Source: Phycisphaerales bacterium (lineage in GTDB: Bacteria; Planctomycetota; Phycisphaerae; WQYP01). From it: a stretch of DNA of 51,032 bases. Made by a program: the position numbers and the translations under genes. The stretch is from NCBI GenBank assembly GCA_009781185.1, contig WQYP01000010.1, positions 1-51,032 of the forward strand, given 5' to 3'. Within the stretch, counting starts at the first letter, position 1. Each line of letters opens with the position of its first letter. Below the pieces are notes generated by a model. That model ran no database searches. It was not told the origin of the DNA and worked only from the letters and a program-made list of their open reading frames with translations. Of this stretch, positions 48,381 through 51,032 are shown piece after piece.

Positions 48381-48410
48381 TGAACGGCATGCAAGCATGC
48401 CGGCTAAATA
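48381..48410 (-). repeat. REP-like palindrome, TTTAGCC...GTTCA
   Basis: Minus strand TTTAGCC, GGCATGC, TT, GCATGCC, GTTCA. Two base changes in the stem relative to 1465-1494 are compensated on the other arm. The surrounding gap 48310-48593 shows nothing else I can name except an AAAATCG-type A/T repeat near 48535-48555. Confidence 0.75.
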
Positions 48411-48593
48411 GGACATGCCACCGATCACTGGATGCACCCGCCCCTCTGCGGCACGCGCTTTGTTTACCCTCCTGATCGCCAGTTCTTCCTTCCTCAGCTC
48501 CCGTCGGCGATCACCGCACCGATGGGAGCCTTATTTTAATTTTGATTTTCGATTTTTTGAGGTACAGTTCAGCATCATTAATGGAGGAATGTC

Positions 48594-49022
48594 ATGTCAA
48601 CGCGTCACGCTGAGGGAATTTGGGAAGGGGACTTGCTCAAGGGCAAGGGGACCGTCAAGAGCGAAAGTGGTGTGCTGAACCATCCGTATTCGTTCCGCAC
48701 ACGGTTTGAAACCGAGAAGGGAACGAACCCGGAAGAGCTGATCGCCGCGGCGCACGCGGGCTGCTATTCGATGGCCTTATCGCACATGCTTTCGCAACTT
48801 GGAAACACACCGACACGTGTGCATACCATGGCGGACGTCACGCTGGACAAGGTCGGCGATGGTTTCAAGATCACCAGGATTTTGCTGACCTGCAGCGCGG
48901 CGGTGCCGGGGATCGACGAGAAGACGTTCCTGGAGACGGCCGCCAAGGCGAAGATCGGCTGCCCGATTTCGCAGGCCCTGGCGGCAACGCCTATCGAACT
49001 CAAGGCAACGCTGGCGAAGTAA
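48594..49022 (+). CDS. OsmC/Ohr-family peroxide reductase
   Basis: 142-residue thiol peroxidase of the OsmC family (OsmC/YhfA-type), reducing organic hydroperoxides in the cytosol. The two conserved cysteines are Cys57 in [12 protein letters not shown] and Cys123 in AKIGCPIS, the latter in the position of the resolving cysteine. [13 protein letters not shown] is the family signature. GGAGG lies 7 bases before the ATG. Usual length. No regulator is adjacent. Confidence 0.95.
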   Translation: MSTRHAEGIWEGDLLKGKGTVKSESGVLNHPYSFRTRFETEKGTNPEELIAAAHAGCYSMALSHMLSQLGNTPTRVHTMADVTLDKVGDGFKITRILLTCSAAVPGIDEKTFLETAAKAKIGCPISQALAATPIELKATLAK

Positions 49023-49146
49023 AGCGACGAAAAATTAGCCACGGATGGCCCCAGCGTGGCGTAGTCGCAACCCAAAAGTAAAGTAGGCGTTGTCCTGGGT
49101 TCAAGTAAAGGTGTTGATAAATTTCACCTTGCTAAGGACCAACGCC

Positions 49147-49650
49147 ATGCTGGATTTTATACAGGGACGCGCCCAGCAAGTCACGGGGATCATTCATGGG
49201 TGGGATCGTCTGCGGTTTCGCGGAACGGTCAGACTCTTGGCTCACACGGTCGGTTTGGGCCGTTTTCTGCGGTTCACGGGATGTCTGCTCAAGGATTTTG
49301 GTGACAGGGCGCTGGAACTGAGCCGCCAGGTACGAAGTGAATCCCTGGCGGTGGCGGAGCAGGCAGGTCGGCCGGTGGTGCATCTGAGCGATCCTGGCGT
49401 ACACAAGGAGGATGTGGCCCGGGAGATGGCCACGCGCGACGGGATCAAGACAGGATTGATCGGGACGCTCACGGCGGTGGAGCCTTGCTGGAGTTTTGAC
49501 ATCCGTATTTCTCCGTGTGCATCCGTGGCCATTCATGTCGTTGATCTAACAGGACAACGCGGGTTGCGCTTCAGAGCCGCGACCGTAAGGGAGCGACCGG
49601 GCGGCATTGCCTCAAAAACACGGGTCGCTCCCTTACGGTCGCGGCTCTGA
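49147..49650 (+). pseudogene. truncated gene of a widespread planctomycete family, cut by repeats
   Basis: From ATG 49147 (AAGGA 9 bases upstream): MLDFIQGRAQQVTGIIHGWD, RLRFRGTVRLL, KEDVAREMATRDGIKTGLIG and AVEPCWSFDI. I recall this N-terminus from a multicopy family of about 450-500 residues in planctomycetes and verrucomicrobia with no known function; I cannot check that. After about residue 118 the sequence turns into unrelated DNA (CCGTGTGCATCCGTGGCC) and then the nested palindrome at 49546-49687, so only the N-terminal quarter remains. Confidence 0.7.
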
Positions 49651-49687
49651 TATCCACCTGAAAGCGCAACCCGCGTTGTACTGTTAG
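49546..49687. repeat. 142-bp nested palindrome ending the TonB-type gene
   Basis: Ends CTAACAG / CTGTTAG; next arms ACAACGCGGGTTGCGCTT / AAGCGCAACCCGCGTTGT; innermost TCAGAGCCGCGACCGTAAGG / complementary arm (49571-49598, 49622-49650), which is the same unit as in the M56 gene. The right end supplies the TAA stop of the TonB-type gene. Confidence 0.85.
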
Positions 49688-50508
49688 GGCGCGAATCGGA
49701 TTTCCTGTTGCACGGTGATCACGGTCGGGCCGTGGCCGACGGATTGGAATCGCCATTTTTTCGCGGCGGTGAGGGCGGCGGCGGCGAGGCGAGAGGAGCC
49801 GCTGGATGTGATCACCGTGGCTTTGGCGACCGTGCCATCTTCGGTGATGGTCAGGAGGAGCAGCACGGTGCCGCCGGTGCCGTTGCGTTGTTCGATCGGC
49901 GGATAGGTCGGGACGGCGTTGCCGGCGAGCGGGACCGGTGGGCTGTTGCCCCAGGCGTTGCCGGTGCCGGTCCCCGTAGCCGAAAGCGATGCGACATGAT
50001 CATTTCCGCCCCCCCCCGTATTCCCCCCCGCACTCCCCTCCGCAGGACTCGCACCTTCGCCGGTTCCCTCACCTCCAGCAACGTCGATCCTCGTGGCAAT
50101 CACCTCCGCTCCGTTCGCTATTCCTGTAGCGGAGGTTGAATGATTGGTCACACGATGGGGTCGGACATTGGGCGAATGGATGCGTGTGGGATTGAATGCG
50201 ATCATTTCGATGGATTGCATGGGGGGGGGGGGAGCGAGATGCGGGACTTCTCGTGTGGGCCAGGCAGCGTTTGCGGGAGGCAATCTCGGAGTATCGGGGA
50301 AAGCGTTCAGACCTGGGGCGCCGGCGAGCACGGTGCTGGCATCCGGCGGCGTCGCATCTTCTTCGCATAGCATGATAGTGGAATGCTCGTCAAGCGGCGG
50401 TGTGGCGGAGCGTGGGAGAATTTGGCCGAGCGTTCCCGCGGCGGCGGCAAACACGACGGCGTGCAGCGTTAACGAAACGATCAGAGACTTTCGTGGTCCC
50501 GGCGACAT
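49684..50508 (-). CDS. TonB-family energy transducer-like protein
   Basis: 274 residues: N-terminal membrane anchor (LIVSLTLHAVVFAAAAGTL, with the SxxxH-like SLTLHAV of TonB proteins), a long Pro/Ser/Gly-rich periplasmic spacer and a C-terminal TonB domain (AVPTYPPIEQRNGTGGTVLL, LTITEDGTVAKATVITSSGS, ALTAAKKWRFQ). TonB transmits proton-motive force to outer-membrane transporters; no ExbB/ExbD or TonB-dependent receptor is in the window. The spacer contains C9 and C7 runs (50009-50027, coded as Gly-rich) and a G12 run (50221-50232, coded as Pro4). Its stop codon lies in the nested palindrome. Confidence 0.88.
   Translation of the reverse strand: MSPGPRKSLIVSLTLHAVVFAAAAGTLGQILPRSATPPLDEHSTIMLCEEDATPPDASTVLAGAPGLNAFPDTPRLPPANAAWPTREVPHLAPPPPMQSIEMIAFNPTRIHSPNVRPHRVTNHSTSATGIANGAEVIATRIDVAGGEGTGEGASPAEGSAGGNTGGGGNDHVASLSATGTGTGNAWGNSPPVPLAGNAVPTYPPIEQRNGTGGTVLLLLTITEDGTVAKATVITSSGSSRLAAAALTAAKKWRFQSVGHGPTVITVQQEIRFAP
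50221..50232. repeat. 12-base G homopolymer in the TonB-type gene
   Basis: Codes for four prolines (HLAPPPPMQSIEM). In frame here; a change by one or two bases would truncate the protein before the TonB domain. Confidence 0.9.
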
Positions 50509-50528
50509 ACAGGATATTCTACTTAGGA

Positions 50529-50550
50529 CACGCTGAAGCGTGAACTCCGG
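50529..50550. repeat. CACGCTGAAGCGTG palindrome with AACTCCGG
   Basis: Upstream of the TonB-type gene. The 19 bases 50532-50550 recur exactly at 39307-39325 in the gspH leader. Confidence 0.75.
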
Positions 50551-50611
50551 AGGGGTTACCCGCCATTTGGCGTTTGACTAAATAAAATATTTTCATATAT
50601 ATTAATTAAAT

Positions 50612-50842
50612 TTAGCGAGACTTGAGATATGCTTCTCCGTGGAGGTACTCCAAATAATCTTCCAAACAATTGAGACACAAGGTACGAGGCTTTCCGTCCA
50701 CTTCCTGCACAGCAGAGGCGACGCTGGATGGAAAACAATGCCCACACATACCGGACTGTATGATTACCGACTTCTCACGCGATGAGCCGTTGGAGGAAGC
50801 GCTGTCAGTGAAAGTCACCGCCAAACCCACGTACTCGACCAA
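50612..50842 (-). CDS. small protein with two CxxC pairs (zinc ribbon-like), tentative
   Basis: Up to 76 residues from TTG 50842 (a GTG further in is possible). CGHC and CLNC are separated by about 25 residues, the spacing of a small zinc ribbon. No family recognised. It follows the PIN-domain gene on the same strand by about 45 bases, with an imperfect hairpin CCGCCGACGG/CCGGCGG in between. Base composition is lower in GC than the neighbours, and the downstream region (50550-50611) is AT-rich, so it may be part of an acquired toxin-antitoxin-type segment. Confidence 0.4.
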   Translation of the reverse strand: MVEYVGLAVTFTDSASSNGSSREKSVIIQSGMCGHCFPSSVASAVQEVDGKPRTLCLNCLEDYLEYLHGEAYLKSR

Positions 50843-50887
50843 TCCGCCGGTTTGGAAAACCGTCGGCGGTACATGATCGCTGGACTG

Positions 50888-51032
50888 TCAAAGAGTGATG
50901 AGTTTGCAGTTGACGCCCAATATCTGGGCAGCTTTCGCCAGAGATTTATCCGTTGTCCACAAGGTTGTGCCATGAACATATGCGCAAGCCAGATGCAGGG
51001 CGTCGAGAGTTCGCAACGGCGTCTGCCCCCCC
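50888..51032 (-). CDS. PIN-domain (VapC-type) ribonuclease, C-terminal end
   Basis: Only the last 48 codons are in the window: TPLRTLDALHLACAYVHGTT (the conserved Asp of the third PIN motif), LWTTDKSLAKAAQILGV (fourth acidic position), then KLITL and stop. This is the usual end of VapC-type toxins. The 5' part and any antitoxin would be beyond base 51032, where the sequence ends in seven C. Confidence 0.8.
   Translation of the reverse strand, partial: GGQTPLRTLDALHLACAYVHGTTLWTTDKSLAKAAQILGVNCKLITL

Overview
The window looks like part of a high-GC genome from the Planctomycetota, most likely the Phycisphaerae side of the phylum. This is inferred from the gene families (a planctomycete-style type II secretion operon, a BlaI/M56 pair, very large secreted glycoside-hydrolase-like proteins, a PEP-CTERM-like remnant) and from the repeat-rich intergenic DNA; no marker gene is present. 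I see no tRNA, rRNA, CRISPR array, intact transposase or replication origin.

Layout. 1-2.5 kb: the 5' part of hypF (minus, cut by the window edge) and an aldo/keto reductase. 2.5-2.9 kb: a block of palindromes, including a 115-bp element with terminal inverted repeats. 2.9-14.3 kb: a polysaccharide locus with two paralogous secreted proteins of about 1,510 residues carrying a GH42-like barrel, one on each side of a third secreted TIM-barrel-type protein. 14.4-18.2 kb: an RHS remnant, then a BlaI-type repressor and an M56 (BlaR1-like) membrane peptidase with an unusual long C-terminus, under a clear promoter/operator. 18.3-20.5 kb: a metallophosphoesterase-like gene broken at a run of 12 G/C. 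20.5-25.2 kb (plus): a phospholipase D/cardiolipin synthase-type protein, an amidohydrolase, an aldolase-like protein and a PfkB sugar kinase. 25.5-29 kb: a probably frameshifted PEP-CTERM protein, a GT2 polysaccharide synthase behind four tandem hairpins, and a DNA methyltransferase. 29.2-43 kb: a compact minus-strand type II secretion operon in the order E-F-G-H-I-J-K-L-M-(C-like)-D-lipoprotein. 43-45 kb: a Gly-rich secreted protein, a Spy-like protein and a zinc-finger anti-sigma factor. 45-47.1 kb: an ABC exporter flanked by direct repeats. 47.4-51 kb: a membrane-anchored hypothetical, OsmC, a truncated gene, a TonB-type protein, a small Cys-rich protein and the end of a PIN-domain toxin.

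The most unusual property is how deeply dispersed repeats reach into coding sequence. Several families are visible: heptanucleotide arrays (AATGACG, AAGCCAG, GTTAAAA, CTCGAAA); palindromes of the form TTTAGCC-stem-stem-GTTCG; a palindrome ending in AGAGCCGCGACCG; a 115-bp inverted-repeat element; a roughly 150-bp palindrome flanking the ABC exporter; and C/G homopolymers of 7-17 bases. In the secretion operon these repeats sit immediately after coupled start codons, so the leaders of the lipoprotein, the GspC-like protein, GspK, GspJ, GspI, GspH and GspD are written wholly or partly in repeat sequence. Three of those leaders also contain a G9 tract that would switch the reading frame if its length changed. 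Elsewhere repeats lie in frame inside the M56 protein, HypF, the ABC exporter and GspL, or supply stop codons (methyltransferase, GT2, TonB). Whether this is a regulatory, phase-variable arrangement, tolerated parasitic repeats, or partly an assembly artefact at the homopolymers cannot be settled from this window.
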